Shown here: positions 26,901-34,680 of the stretch, piece after piece
Layout of the letters: every line of letters begins with the position of its first letter
Numbering within the stretch: position 1 is the stretch's first letter
From: Mariniphaga sp.
Lineage (GTDB): Bacteria; Bacteroidota; Bacteroidia; Bacteroidales; Prolixibacteraceae
DNA length: 64,000 nt
NCBI GenBank assembly: GCA_025355585.1
Contig: JANXZJ010000086.1
Coordinates: 58,928-122,927 of the forward strand
Reading direction: 5' to 3'
Program-made: the position numbers and the translations under genes
The notes under the pieces: generated by a model
The model's input: the letters and a program-made list of their open reading frames with translations, nothing else
Database searches by the model: none
Told to the model about the DNA's origin: nothing

Positions 26901-29519
26901 ATATATACCGCAATATCGAGGCCTGAAATTGTATTGAGCGATCAAACAGGGTTGATACAGGCGGCAGCTCCCACAGAGAGTTGGAATGTCCGGTTATCTT
27001 CAGCTGGTACCTCCACAGCACCCTATACATGGCTTGGTATACCAGCTAAGGCAGGAATAAATATTGTCCAGGTGACTGATTTGGCTACAAGTTCAGTCCT
27101 TACCCCAATCCCTTACATGGGAGGTATTTGGTACAAGTTAAGTACAGTGGGCATTCCCACAGGTACAAGTTCAAATTACCGGATTTCCTTTAATTATACA
27201 TCATCCCAAAAGGATAGTCTAAAAATACTTGCAGGTTGGAATTGTGGCAGTTTCCCTGTTAATCCCAATACAATCCCTTGTGGGGAAGACTCCTTATGGC
27301 TTAAACTGGTTCCCGTAGTCTCTGAAGTTGAAATTATTCCCGTATCTGCTCCGGTTGGTACAATTGATTTATGCGGACCTGCTAGTTATATGTATTCTAT
27401 AAACTGCTCACAAGCTGGTAACACAATCAATAATACCCTTACTCTTAAGTTTCCTGCCGGATTGCTTCTTGTAACAGGCAGTTTAGAGGCCGAATATCCA
27501 CTGGGCGCAAATAACTGGACAGCATTGTCAACGACATTGTCAGGCAATACATACTTATGCAATCTTACAACACATCCTGCATATCCTGCGGCGACTGGTC
27601 TGCCCGGAACGCTCAATGCTTCCAATAATAATGACCGACAGATTGGTGTACGTTTCCAAACCACCACGAATTGCGATTTTGTTGCGAATTCAAATTTTAT
27701 ACTTAACACTAAAGCAACACAACCCTCTGGTATCCCTGCAATAGGTAACTCCAAATCGGTACAGGGCCCGGTAATTGCGATCACTGGAGTTTATCAACCA
27801 TATACGACGGTCAATACTTTAACAGCTACGAACCTCGCGAATTGCGGCAATTTCTCAACTGTAAATGTGAAGAGCATTATAATTGCAGGACAAACTGGCA
27901 ATAATGGCACTATTAAAATTGAACTGCCTGTCGGGATAGAACTTGTACCGGCATCCTTAAATTGTGCAACTTCTTTTTGTCCGACTTTTGTCAGTAGTAC
28001 GCTCCAACCTGATAATAAAACAGTACTACTTTATAACATTCCATCCGGTATTGCAGCGGGAAATGCATTGCAATTCAGTATTGATGTAAGGGCTAATAGT
28101 TTGGTCTCTTTGGGTCTCAATACGATAGAATTGATTACAGAGGAACTTGTTGCCAGCGTAGCATGTCCGTCGGCACCAAGTGGTCTATGTTCATCCTTAG
28201 GTGTGCGAACCGGATCAGGTAATACTACCTTTACAATTGAAAATCCCAAACTATCTTTTACCTCCTTAACCGGAAATATAACGTTGCAATCGGCTACTTC
28301 TGAATTGTATAATGTTGATTTCAAGGTAAGTAATACAGGGACAGTTTCTCTGACAGCATTCAATCCTTTGATAATTGATTTTTATTGTGCTGACGGCAGT
28401 GGTAATCCGACAGGTAATATCCTTTCAACTTATTCCAAGGCGGTTGAAATACCAACTGGGGGCACTTTTTCTGCGAACTATACGTTTACAGCCAATGGAT
28501 GCAGCCCTGTCGGTGACATTGTAGCCGTAATATCGAAAGGTAGCAATTGTTTGGCTTCCCAGGTTTTACGGGCATTTCATGCAAATGTAATCCCTGTAGC
28601 TAATGCAGATAACATAACTACATTGGAAGATACTCCTGTAACCTTCAACATTATCAGCAATGACACAGATATAGATGGAGTGATTGACCCTGGCTCCCTG
28701 GATTTGGATCCATTAACTCCAGGGCAACAAACAACTTTCACAGTTGCAGGACAGGGAACCTTTACTGTAAATATAACCTTGGGTGATGTAACATTCGTAC
28801 CAGTAGCCAACTTCAATGGCTTGGTTACACCTATAACCTACCAGGTTTGTGATAAAGGTGTACCTGCAATGTGTAATCAGGCAATCATTACGGTTACCGT
28901 AATTGCTGTAAACGATCCACCAGTTGCTGTTGCAGATAACTTTGGGGCAAAAGAGAATCAGAAACTTGAAGGAAATATCCTTGGAAATGACTATGATGTT
29001 GACGGGGATATTATATTGGTGGATGTTGTTCCGGTGCAACTTCCTGCTCATGGTACGCTGGTACTTCTACCCAATGGAGATTTCGTGTATCAGCCGGTAA
29101 TTGACTTTATTGGAAGTGATTCATTTACGTACCGGATTTGCGATAATGGTACTCCATCTTTGTGCTCAACCGCCATAGTAACAATAGTAGTTAGTAAAGA
29201 TGAAAGTTGTGTTGTTTTTGTTCCCAACTCATTCTCTCCAAACGGTGATGGAATTCATGATTATTTCAAGGTCAGATGCCTGTATAATTATGAGAATCCG
29301 GTCATTGAAATCTACAACCGGTGGGGTAACCTGGTATTCAAGAAAGAGCATTATGGTGATGTTGATTTTTGGGGTAGCGAAGCCGATGCCTGGTGGACCG
29401 GGAAGTCTGATCACAAATGGACGGTTGGGAACGAATTGCTACCTGTCGGGACCTATTACTACGTTATTAAACTAAACAGTTCCAAAGTATTAACAGGATT
29501 TTTGTTCTTAAATAAATAA
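23991..29519 (+). CDS. Giant secreted adhesin with type-B T9SS sorting domain (module 2)
   Basis: An 1842-residue protein with a clear signal peptide (about 1-28, ending AGQAQ). A long body follows, built from beta-sandwich domains like the DUF11/conserved-repeat type, recognisable by phrases such as LPPGLIYIPGTV (about 70), PAGLLLVTGSL (about 1153) and LPVGIELVPASL (about 1311). Two cadherin/Big-like domains (about 1535-1735) and a C-terminal gliding-motility-associated domain (SFSPNGDGIHDYFKV .. GTYYYVIKL) close the protein. The last 200 residues closely match adhesin 1, while the exposed body is unrelated to it. The PorP/SprF partner follows after 74 nt. Confidence 0.9.
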   Translation: MKLLNLDFKSKFLFLWFLTCISFAGQAQFVVKYPSAAQGLTACLNTSLLTVRVDVGAITTRNDTVVINLPPGLIYIPGTVTKTGGTDTLGILDAGGSPESPRFKITPDTLVAGQNIIFTLQRQATCFARTYAINGGVFKDSVTVKGSAGTTSENDPNVNAYNVNYPSISITQPATVNNTVTGGIYTRNFTITNGADGCADKVNFYILYPNKGVELQSLTLSGNPIVPTSVKGDTLFFSIRGALLTADALLCNGENLVFTETFKVKQCSTAATSYLAGWGCGDKPSEWCQTSSGQGTISSANGVPAYTSILRENIGFVDKCTPFDYTLTLTNGGTGDISAATMYDIDILQGQSGQGAFLAAMDTSLYTISNVRVGTTPVPYTISGGIMTINIKNLFTTDPDGAGGLADIDGDGYYDDLPSGQSVQIKVNLKFNCSVACNIDKNLWGLAATLRYHTICDTVLVTADKLNSGIPLLDSYEIFEEQFLGTAYLPANITNNVPFRINLKAGFLVNKSYYDGINTRYRWKVVVPEGVTVSGSGNPTYGTIPVTFTQIGDTIIYTSATNNLDAFNIDLVYNCATGGDTKIFNYTLEKIQDITTPCKCQGNLVCATVSTTAFCPTSCATGPTTYIPVVRRTDGSLGWTDATLTTRQSAAAISAFDLSKALYLDTIQIAGSARQNNAASNLHLELRLDKTSLQPLGLNKLSPLSSLINIYRGGVLVSTGTLGLTSASQINSSTTVQSIDWDITSLLPTGGLLAGDSISSISKFMVSTNDGLSLNDIQSAKRWAFYNLKNDGGRDECNSLVPEMYLVGTSIANRTNSFDAIGCDSFTLGDRTYHLARRFNTSGVPYQNEYRPVIYIDSVVLDVPAGYEFISATFSADQYPDSIPMTPTSINGHIYTFVNPGTWKNLPLTVENDYGGYVTVKVRPACSTQPVEQINVKTHIQDFYYAYAGGPTPPGMSVILEGPAGQTDPIIYTAISRPEIVLSDQTGLIQAAAPTESWNVRLSSAGTSTAPYTWLGIPAKAGINIVQVTDLATSSVLTPIPYMGGIWYKLSTVGIPTGTSSNYRISFNYTSSQKDSLKILAGWNCGSFPVNPNTIPCGEDSLWLKLVPVVSEVEIIPVSAPVGTIDLCGPASYMYSINCSQAGNTINNTLTLKFPAGLLLVTGSLEAEYPLGANNWTALSTTLSGNTYLCNLTTHPAYPAATGLPGTLNASNNNDRQIGVRFQTTTNCDFVANSNFILNTKATQPSGIPAIGNSKSVQGPVIAITGVYQPYTTVNTLTATNLANCGNFSTVNVKSIIIAGQTGNNGTIKIELPVGIELVPASLNCATSFCPTFVSSTLQPDNKTVLLYNIPSGIAAGNALQFSIDVRANSLVSLGLNTIELITEELVASVACPSAPSGLCSSLGVRTGSGNTTFTIENPKLSFTSLTGNITLQSATSELYNVDFKVSNTGTVSLTAFNPLIIDFYCADGSGNPTGNILSTYSKAVEIPTGGTFSANYTFTANGCSPVGDIVAVISKGSNCLASQVLRAFHANVIPVANADNITTLEDTPVTFNIISNDTDIDGVIDPGSLDLDPLTPGQQTTFTVAGQGTFTVNITLGDVTFVPVANFNGLVTPITYQVCDKGVPAMCNQAIITVTVIAVNDPPVAVADNFGAKENQKLEGNILGNDYDVDGDIILVDVVPVQLPAHGTLVLLPNGDFVYQPVIDFIGSDSFTYRICDNGTPSLCSTAIVTIVVSKDESCVVFVPNSFSPNGDGIHDYFKVRCLYNYENPVIEIYNRWGNLVFKKEHYGDVDFWGSEADAWWTGKSDHKWTVGNELLPVGTYYYVIKLNSSKVLTGFLFLNK

Positions 29520-29593
29520 CTCAAAAAGTCTGGGCGCCAGTGTTTCAGGCACCAGTTACAGTGAACAACAACCAAAAGATATAGATAAAAACT

Positions 29594-30526
29594 ATGAAAA
29601 TACTAAAAAGAGCAACATTGGCAACGCTAATGATAATGGGGGCGCTGTTGTCTAAAGCTCAGCAGGATCCTATGTATACTCAATATATTTTCAACCTGCA
29701 GACCGTCAACCCGGCTTATGTGGGCTATTGGCAAACGATTGGGCTTACAGCCATATCGCGTCATCAGTGGGTTGGTTTAGAAGGTCATCCCACCACCCAG
29801 ACGTTTTCGTTTCAGACACCTTTAAGGTCACAGAATGTTGGAATTGGACTAAATGTTGTCCTCGATAAAGTCGGGCTCGAAAAAAGGCTGTCGGTCAGTT
29901 TTGACTATTCGTACAAGGTCCTTTTATCTGAAAACACTTCTTTAAGGCTTGGAATAAAAGGAGGATTTACCAACTATAGCCATAATCTCACTGAATACGT
30001 CCAATACCCGGATAATCAGTCTGATCCTGTTTTCCAGTCAAACATTGACAATAAATTCATGCCAAATGTCGGTGTCGGATTATTCTTGTCTTCACCAAGG
30101 TATTTTTTAAGTCTTTCGTTACCAGGGATTATCGAGAACAGTTACCAATCGAACGTAAACAATTATTCGTCCAGATCGGAGTTGCGTCACGTTTTTTTCG
30201 CAGGAGGAATGATGTTTGATTTGTCTGATAATGTGAAATTTAAGCCAACATTTATGACAAAAATGGTAACCGGAAGTCCCTTCGAATACGATCTGTCGGC
30301 AAATTTTTTACTGGCAGAAAAGTTCTGGGTAGGAGGTATGTACCGGTCAGGAGACTCTTATGGAGCAATCGCCCAATGGATTATAAATAAAAAATTGCGG
30401 TTGGGCTATGCTTACGATTTCACGACCACTGACCTGCGAAATTACCAAAACGGGGTGCATGAGATTATGATCTCTTTTGAGTTCGTTTATGCAAAACACA
30501 TCATTATTTCGCCCAGATATTTTTAA
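29594..30526 (+). CDS. PorP/SprF family T9SS outer-membrane protein (module 2)
   Basis: A 310-residue paralogue of the protein at 20078-21019. It has a signal peptide (about 1-22, ending SKA), then QQDPMYTQYIFNLQTVNPAY, SRHQWVGLEGHPTTQTFSF, DNKFMPNVGVGLFLSS and the terminal IISPRYF. Identity with the first copy is high throughout, so the two clearly arose by duplication. It is expected to hold adhesin 2 at the outer membrane. It is 45 nt upstream of the second PorE-like gene. Confidence 0.93.
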   Translation: MKILKRATLATLMIMGALLSKAQQDPMYTQYIFNLQTVNPAYVGYWQTIGLTAISRHQWVGLEGHPTTQTFSFQTPLRSQNVGIGLNVVLDKVGLEKRLSVSFDYSYKVLLSENTSLRLGIKGGFTNYSHNLTEYVQYPDNQSDPVFQSNIDNKFMPNVGVGLFLSSPRYFLSLSLPGIIENSYQSNVNNYSSRSELRHVFFAGGMMFDLSDNVKFKPTFMTKMVTGSPFEYDLSANFLLAEKFWVGGMYRSGDSYGAIAQWIINKKLRLGYAYDFTTTDLRNYQNGVHEIMISFEFVYAKHIIISPRYF

Positions 30527-30571
30527 CAGATACCACGAAATATTTAATACATAGACTAATACCTCATAATA

Positions 30572-32194
30572 ATGAAAACGTCATCTTCAAAACACCACAT
30601 ATTTCTGTTGATATTGATCTTATTCTCGTCGGCAGCTTATCCGCAAAGTAAAGACAATCCGATTTTTGATAATTCCACATTGAAAATTTCGGAAATAAGT
30701 ACCAATTCGATTCACAGTGATTTTGGCCCTTCTTTAGTGCATGACTCGCTGTATTTTACAAGCTTTAGTGAAAACCTTTTCGATAAAAGCGATGATAAGC
30801 TAAAAAAGAAGGAACATTACGATCTGTACAAAGCTGCAATTGACGAACATGGAACCGTAATTAGTAAACGCGATCCAATAGAAGAGTTTAAAACACGCTA
30901 TAATGACGGCCCGGTATCGTGGTGTTCAAAAACCGGTGAACTTTTTGTTACGCAGAACTATACCGATCAGTCTGCAAAACTGAAACCATTCCAGACTGAA
31001 ATCAACAGACTTAGAATAATGATTGCCAAACAGATCAATGGCAAATGGGAGCAAGTCACAGATTTTCCATATAATAACCCCGACTATTCGGTTGGTCATC
31101 CTGCAATAACCGAGTCGGGCGATACATTGGTTTTTTCGAGCGACAAGCCGGGCGGATTCGGGGAGACGGATCTCTATTACTCAATAAGGAAAAATGGTAA
31201 ATGGGAAGCCCCGGTCAATCTTGGGCCACAGGTTAATACAAGCGGGAAAGACGAATTTCCATTTATTACCGGAAGTAGTTTTCCTGACCGATACCTGATT
31301 TTTGCATCAACAGGTCACAACAGCAAGGGCGGTTTCGACTTATTTTTCAGGAAACTAAACGATCCTAAAGATGAAATTCACCAATTTTCTGAACCTATCA
31401 ACACAGTTAATGACGATTTTGCAATGAACTTGCCCGAGAATGTCGGGTTTGGCTATCTGACTTCCAACCGGCCAGGAACAGGAAGTGACGATATTTACAA
31501 ACTTACATTTGATAAATATCTGAAATATTTACTTGAAATATTTGTGATGGATGCTAAAACGTTGAAACCTATATCAAAGGCTCATGTTGATTTCTGCAGG
31601 AAAAATAGCGGAGAAACAGACGTCGACGGTAAAGTTTCATTCTTAATGGAGAAGAACCCGGTTTGCAATGTTACTGCCTCGGCCCTTGGATATAAAGAAA
31701 ATAGTAAGGAAATTCATATTGGCAAACCCATTCATGGGAGCATTTTGAAAGATACCATATATCTTGAAATGATTGTAAATGAAAAGATTGTATTGCGAAA
31801 TATTTATTACGACTTTGATAAATGGAATATCCTGCCTGAGGCAGCTAATGAGCTTGACCGCCTGGTGGCGCTGATGAATGAAAACCCTCATATCAAAGTT
31901 GAATTAAGTGCACATACAGATGAACGTGGAACAATTAAGTACAATCTTAAATTGTCTCAGATGCGTGCGAAGGCTGCAGTTGATTATGTGGTGTCAAAAG
32001 GGATAAATACAACCAGGATTACCGGTGTTGGGTATGGTAAATCGCAGTTAATCAATAAATGCGACGGGAAATGTACACCTGTTCAGCATCGCGAAAACAG
32101 AAGAACCGAAATCTTTATTCCGGGATTTTTAAAGGGCGAACCAGTCCCGCAAAAAGCCGGTGATTTTTCGGATGGAAAGCCAGATCGTAAATGA
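30572..32194 (+). CDS. PorE-like OmpA-family protein (module 2)
   Basis: A 540-residue paralogue of the 21134-23041 product, with the same order of signal peptide, WD40-like propeller (DTLVFSSDKPGGFGETDLYY), carboxypeptidase-regulatory-like domain (about 318-385) and OmpA domain (about 403-510; IYYDFDKWNILPEAA, LSAHTDERGT, HRENRRTEIF). It ends shortly after the OmpA domain and lacks the SPOR extension of the first copy. Its probable role is to link the PorP/SprF-adhesin complex to peptidoglycan. It is the last gene of module 2, and a hairpin lies 53 nt downstream. Confidence 0.9.
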   Translation: MKTSSSKHHIFLLILILFSSAAYPQSKDNPIFDNSTLKISEISTNSIHSDFGPSLVHDSLYFTSFSENLFDKSDDKLKKKEHYDLYKAAIDEHGTVISKRDPIEEFKTRYNDGPVSWCSKTGELFVTQNYTDQSAKLKPFQTEINRLRIMIAKQINGKWEQVTDFPYNNPDYSVGHPAITESGDTLVFSSDKPGGFGETDLYYSIRKNGKWEAPVNLGPQVNTSGKDEFPFITGSSFPDRYLIFASTGHNSKGGFDLFFRKLNDPKDEIHQFSEPINTVNDDFAMNLPENVGFGYLTSNRPGTGSDDIYKLTFDKYLKYLLEIFVMDAKTLKPISKAHVDFCRKNSGETDVDGKVSFLMEKNPVCNVTASALGYKENSKEIHIGKPIHGSILKDTIYLEMIVNEKIVLRNIYYDFDKWNILPEAANELDRLVALMNENPHIKVELSAHTDERGTIKYNLKLSQMRAKAAVDYVVSKGINTTRITGVGYGKSQLINKCDGKCTPVQHRENRRTEIFIPGFLKGEPVPQKAGDFSDGKPDRK

Positions 32195-32246
32195 AGCAAC
32201 CGTTCTGATAAAGAGGTTGGATCGTAAAAAGGTGCAAATTTATTAA

Positions 32247-32283
32247 ATGGAAATAAGTGAGGTGTTTTCTCGCCTATTTCCAT
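32247..32283 (+). terminator. Hairpin after module 2, possible terminator
   Basis: ATGGAAATA pairs with TATTTCCAT, and inside this GTGAG pairs with CTCGC after one mismatch, around a short T-rich loop. The tail is not strongly T-rich. The rest of 32195-32518 holds no supported gene; a 73-codon frame there has no recognisable features. Confidence 0.45.
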
Positions 32284-32518
32284 TTATAGTTAAAGCAAAA
32301 GCCTCTAAATCAGTTTTATGCATTAAAATAGATGGCTGTAAATTTATAATTCAATGTTTTACAGATCTGTCGAACTTGAAATTGGATTGGAAATTCCGGA
32401 AAATTCTTTGTAGACTATTGAAATGTTGGGGGCCAATTCGAGTAGGTATGAATAATCAGGTTATCTGAGACCTGACATTAAATGGGTAGAGAAGTATTTG
32501 AGAACTAAATATATAGGT

Positions 32519-33463
32519 TTATTCTTCGAACACAGTTTCTGAATTGTTCCTTCTTGAATGCCAGATGCTTACATTTAATTCAAATCCAATCAATAGAATA
32601 AAAGCATTGAAATAGAACGAAAGCATTACAACAACCAATGTTCCGATAGATCCATATAAGGTATTGTATTTTCCGAAATTGTTAATGTAATAGGAAAATC
32701 CAATGGTTGTGATGATTGTGAGGATGGTAGCCAGGGTTCCTCCGGCTGAAATAAATCGGAATTTTGTTTTTCGTGCTGGTGCCAGGTAAAAAAGAAATGC
32801 ATAACCAAAGAACAACAAGGCGCTTATAACTAGCCATTTGCCGCCAAGAATAAGATAATAAGTTGAATCGTATTGCAAAAAGCCTTCATCAACCAGGAAA
32901 TTCATCACCGATTGACTTACAGTAATAAGGGCAACACTTATGGTTATCAGGAGAGTCAGAATAACGGCCAGAATTAGGGCGACCAGACGCTGATTAATCC
33001 ACGACCTCGTTTCAATTGCATGAATGGTGCCATTAAATGCTGCTATAACAGAAACAATACCATTCGTTGCAAAGATAAAAGCGGCAAGAAAACCAAACGA
33101 AAGAAATCCTCCGCGTTTCGTCTTTAAAATATCCTCAATTGTTACCTGAATAGCGGCAAATGCATTCTGTGGGAGAATACTTTGCAGTAATTTAAATAGT
33201 TCCTGCTGAAAATTGTCGATCGGAATAAAAGGAATCAGTGTGAACAGAAAGATGATTGCCGGGAACATGGCCAAAATAAAATTGAAAGCAATTGCAGAGG
33301 CTCTGGTTGAGATGGCGCCATCAACCATACTTTTCCAGAAAAATACAGCAACGTCATAGAGTGGTTCTCCATCAAAAAAGGGAAGTTTTATTAATCTTGC
33401 CTTCTGCCCGATAGTTTCGGCATGATCAACTATTCTTTGTCTTAAAGCATTCCATATCGACAT
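32519..33463 (-). CDS. YihY/BrkB family inner-membrane protein
   Basis: A 314-residue integral membrane protein with about six hydrophobic helices (FNFILAMFPAIIFLFTLIPF, FLAAFIFATNGIVSVIAAF, LVALILAVILTLLITISVAL and others). It has the YihY/BrkB family pattern, including DGAISTRASAIAFNFILAMF split as DGAISTRASAIAF and NFILAMFP, and FYFNAFILLIGFELN near the end. The family was once called ribonuclease BN in error; its function is unclear and may involve transport. It lies 24 nt downstream of the DUF4783 gene and is probably co-transcribed with it. Confidence 0.88.
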   Translation of the reverse strand: MSIWNALRQRIVDHAETIGQKARLIKLPFFDGEPLYDVAVFFWKSMVDGAISTRASAIAFNFILAMFPAIIFLFTLIPFIPIDNFQQELFKLLQSILPQNAFAAIQVTIEDILKTKRGGFLSFGFLAAFIFATNGIVSVIAAFNGTIHAIETRSWINQRLVALILAVILTLLITISVALITVSQSVMNFLVDEGFLQYDSTYYLILGGKWLVISALLFFGYAFLFYLAPARKTKFRFISAGGTLATILTIITTIGFSYYINNFGKYNTLYGSIGTLVVVMLSFYFNAFILLIGFELNVSIWHSRRNNSETVFEE

Positions 33464-33487
33464 TAAAGATATATTACCGGTTAAAAA

Positions 33488-33877
33488 CTAGTCCTTATCA
33501 ATTCTGAATTGTACAATTTGTGCTTTTCCAGCTTTTGATTTCAGTGTAAGATAGATTCTGAAATTCCCATTTCCGGTTTGCATTTTGCCAATCGCATAGG
33601 ATGAATCTTCACCTCCCTGATGTGTGATTTTGAAATCCAAGGGTTTATTACGGGTATAAAAATCTTTAAGGATTTGTTCTCCTTGAGCCTGAGAACACAC
33701 TAATTCTCTGTCAATTACAACTAATTCGATATTCTCATTAAAATAAGAAGCTACAATTTTTGCATCACCAGCTTTCAGTCCGGAAATAATCCGTTCGGGA
33801 ATTTGACCGAAAGAGATTAACGGATTCACAATAAGACAAAGCATAAAAAACAACACAAATCTCGATTTCTTTTTCAT
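33488..33877 (-). CDS. DUF4783 family secreted protein
   Basis: A small protein of about 129 residues with a signal peptide (KKKSRFVLFFMLCLIVNPLISFGQ). The mature part, IPERIISGLKAGDAKIVASYF then a short alpha/beta region (LDFKITHQGGEDSSYAIGKM), fits the DUF4783 family of Bacteroidetes, which has an NTF2-like look. The start is ambiguous between ATG codons at 33883 and 33877; I use the second, closest to the lysine cluster. Function is unknown. It is the first gene of a two-gene unit with the YihY-like gene. Confidence 0.78.
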   Translation of the reverse strand: MKKKSRFVLFFMLCLIVNPLISFGQIPERIISGLKAGDAKIVASYFNENIELVVIDRELVCSQAQGEQILKDFYTRNKPLDFKITHQGGEDSSYAIGKMQTGNGNFRIYLTLKSKAGKAQIVQFRIDKD

Positions 33878-34108
33878 CACCATTATATTATTTTGAATTT
33901 ATCAACAAGAACCATGCAAATTCAGTAGAACTGTTCTAGGGTAGCTTTACGATCGTATTTAATTTAATCATAAAGATACACTTTTTAATCGTTCTTAACC
34001 TATATTGTTTGAATGTTTTGCCGATACAATATTATTAAAAATGGGAATGATTAAAAAATTGTACTGAAATAATTGGATGCCAATTTTATCTATCTTAATA
34101 TTGTATCT

Positions 34109-34582
34109 GTGAAAATACTTTTACTGACAATCGGGAATACGGATAAAAAGTACATGCGAGAGGGTATTGACGACTATGTAAAACGACTCTCTTTTTATAT
34201 ACCTTTCGAAATGAAGGTAATTCCGGATATTAAAAACAGAAGTTCACTTTCAACGGAACTTCAGAAAGAGAAGGAAGGACAATTGATTCTTAACCAGGTC
34301 TTATCGGGTGACTTTCTGATTTTGCTTGATGAACACGGAACGGAGTTTTCATCTGTAGCGTTTTCGAAGTGGATCGAAAAGAAAATGATTGCCGGTACCA
34401 GGCAGCTTATTTTTGTAATTGGCGGTCCATATGGGTTCTCAAATGTTGTTTATCAAAGGTCAGATATTAAGATATCTATGTCGAAGCTAACCTTCTCGCA
34501 TCAGATGGCGCGTATGATTTTTGTAGAACAGATTTACCGTGCTATGACAATTATCAAAAATGAACCATATCATCACGAGTAA
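34109..34582 (+). CDS. rlmH: 23S rRNA pseudouridine-1915 N3-methyltransferase RlmH
   Basis: A 157-residue SPOUT methyltransferase that modifies 23S rRNA on the assembled ribosome. The start is the GTG at 34109 (reads MKILLLTIGNT), which gives exactly the usual family length; the in-frame ATG at 34073 would add 12 residues without homologous character. The knot region FVIGGPYGFS and the C-terminal LTFSHQMARMIFVEQIYRA followed by NEPYHHE are diagnostic. It is followed after 98 nt by a histidine kinase gene on the same strand. Confidence 0.95.
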   Translation: MKILLLTIGNTDKKYMREGIDDYVKRLSFYIPFEMKVIPDIKNRSSLSTELQKEKEGQLILNQVLSGDFLILLDEHGTEFSSVAFSKWIEKKMIAGTRQLIFVIGGPYGFSNVVYQRSDIKISMSKLTFSHQMARMIFVEQIYRAMTIIKNEPYHHE

Positions 34583-34680
34583 TGGTTATGAAATGGGAAT
34601 GATGCCGGAAATTTCACCACCTGGATGGTTATAAACATCACCCACATTCCATCTGGCCATTAAAAGACAAATTATTACAG

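Noticed and set aside
32247..32468. 73-codon plus-strand frame after module 2
   Set aside because: It begins inside a hairpin, has no signal peptide or recognisable domain, and lies in a likely terminator region.
13658..32518. Insertion sequence or transposon behind the module duplication
   Set aside because: No transposase gene, terminal inverted repeats or target-site duplication were seen at the module borders.
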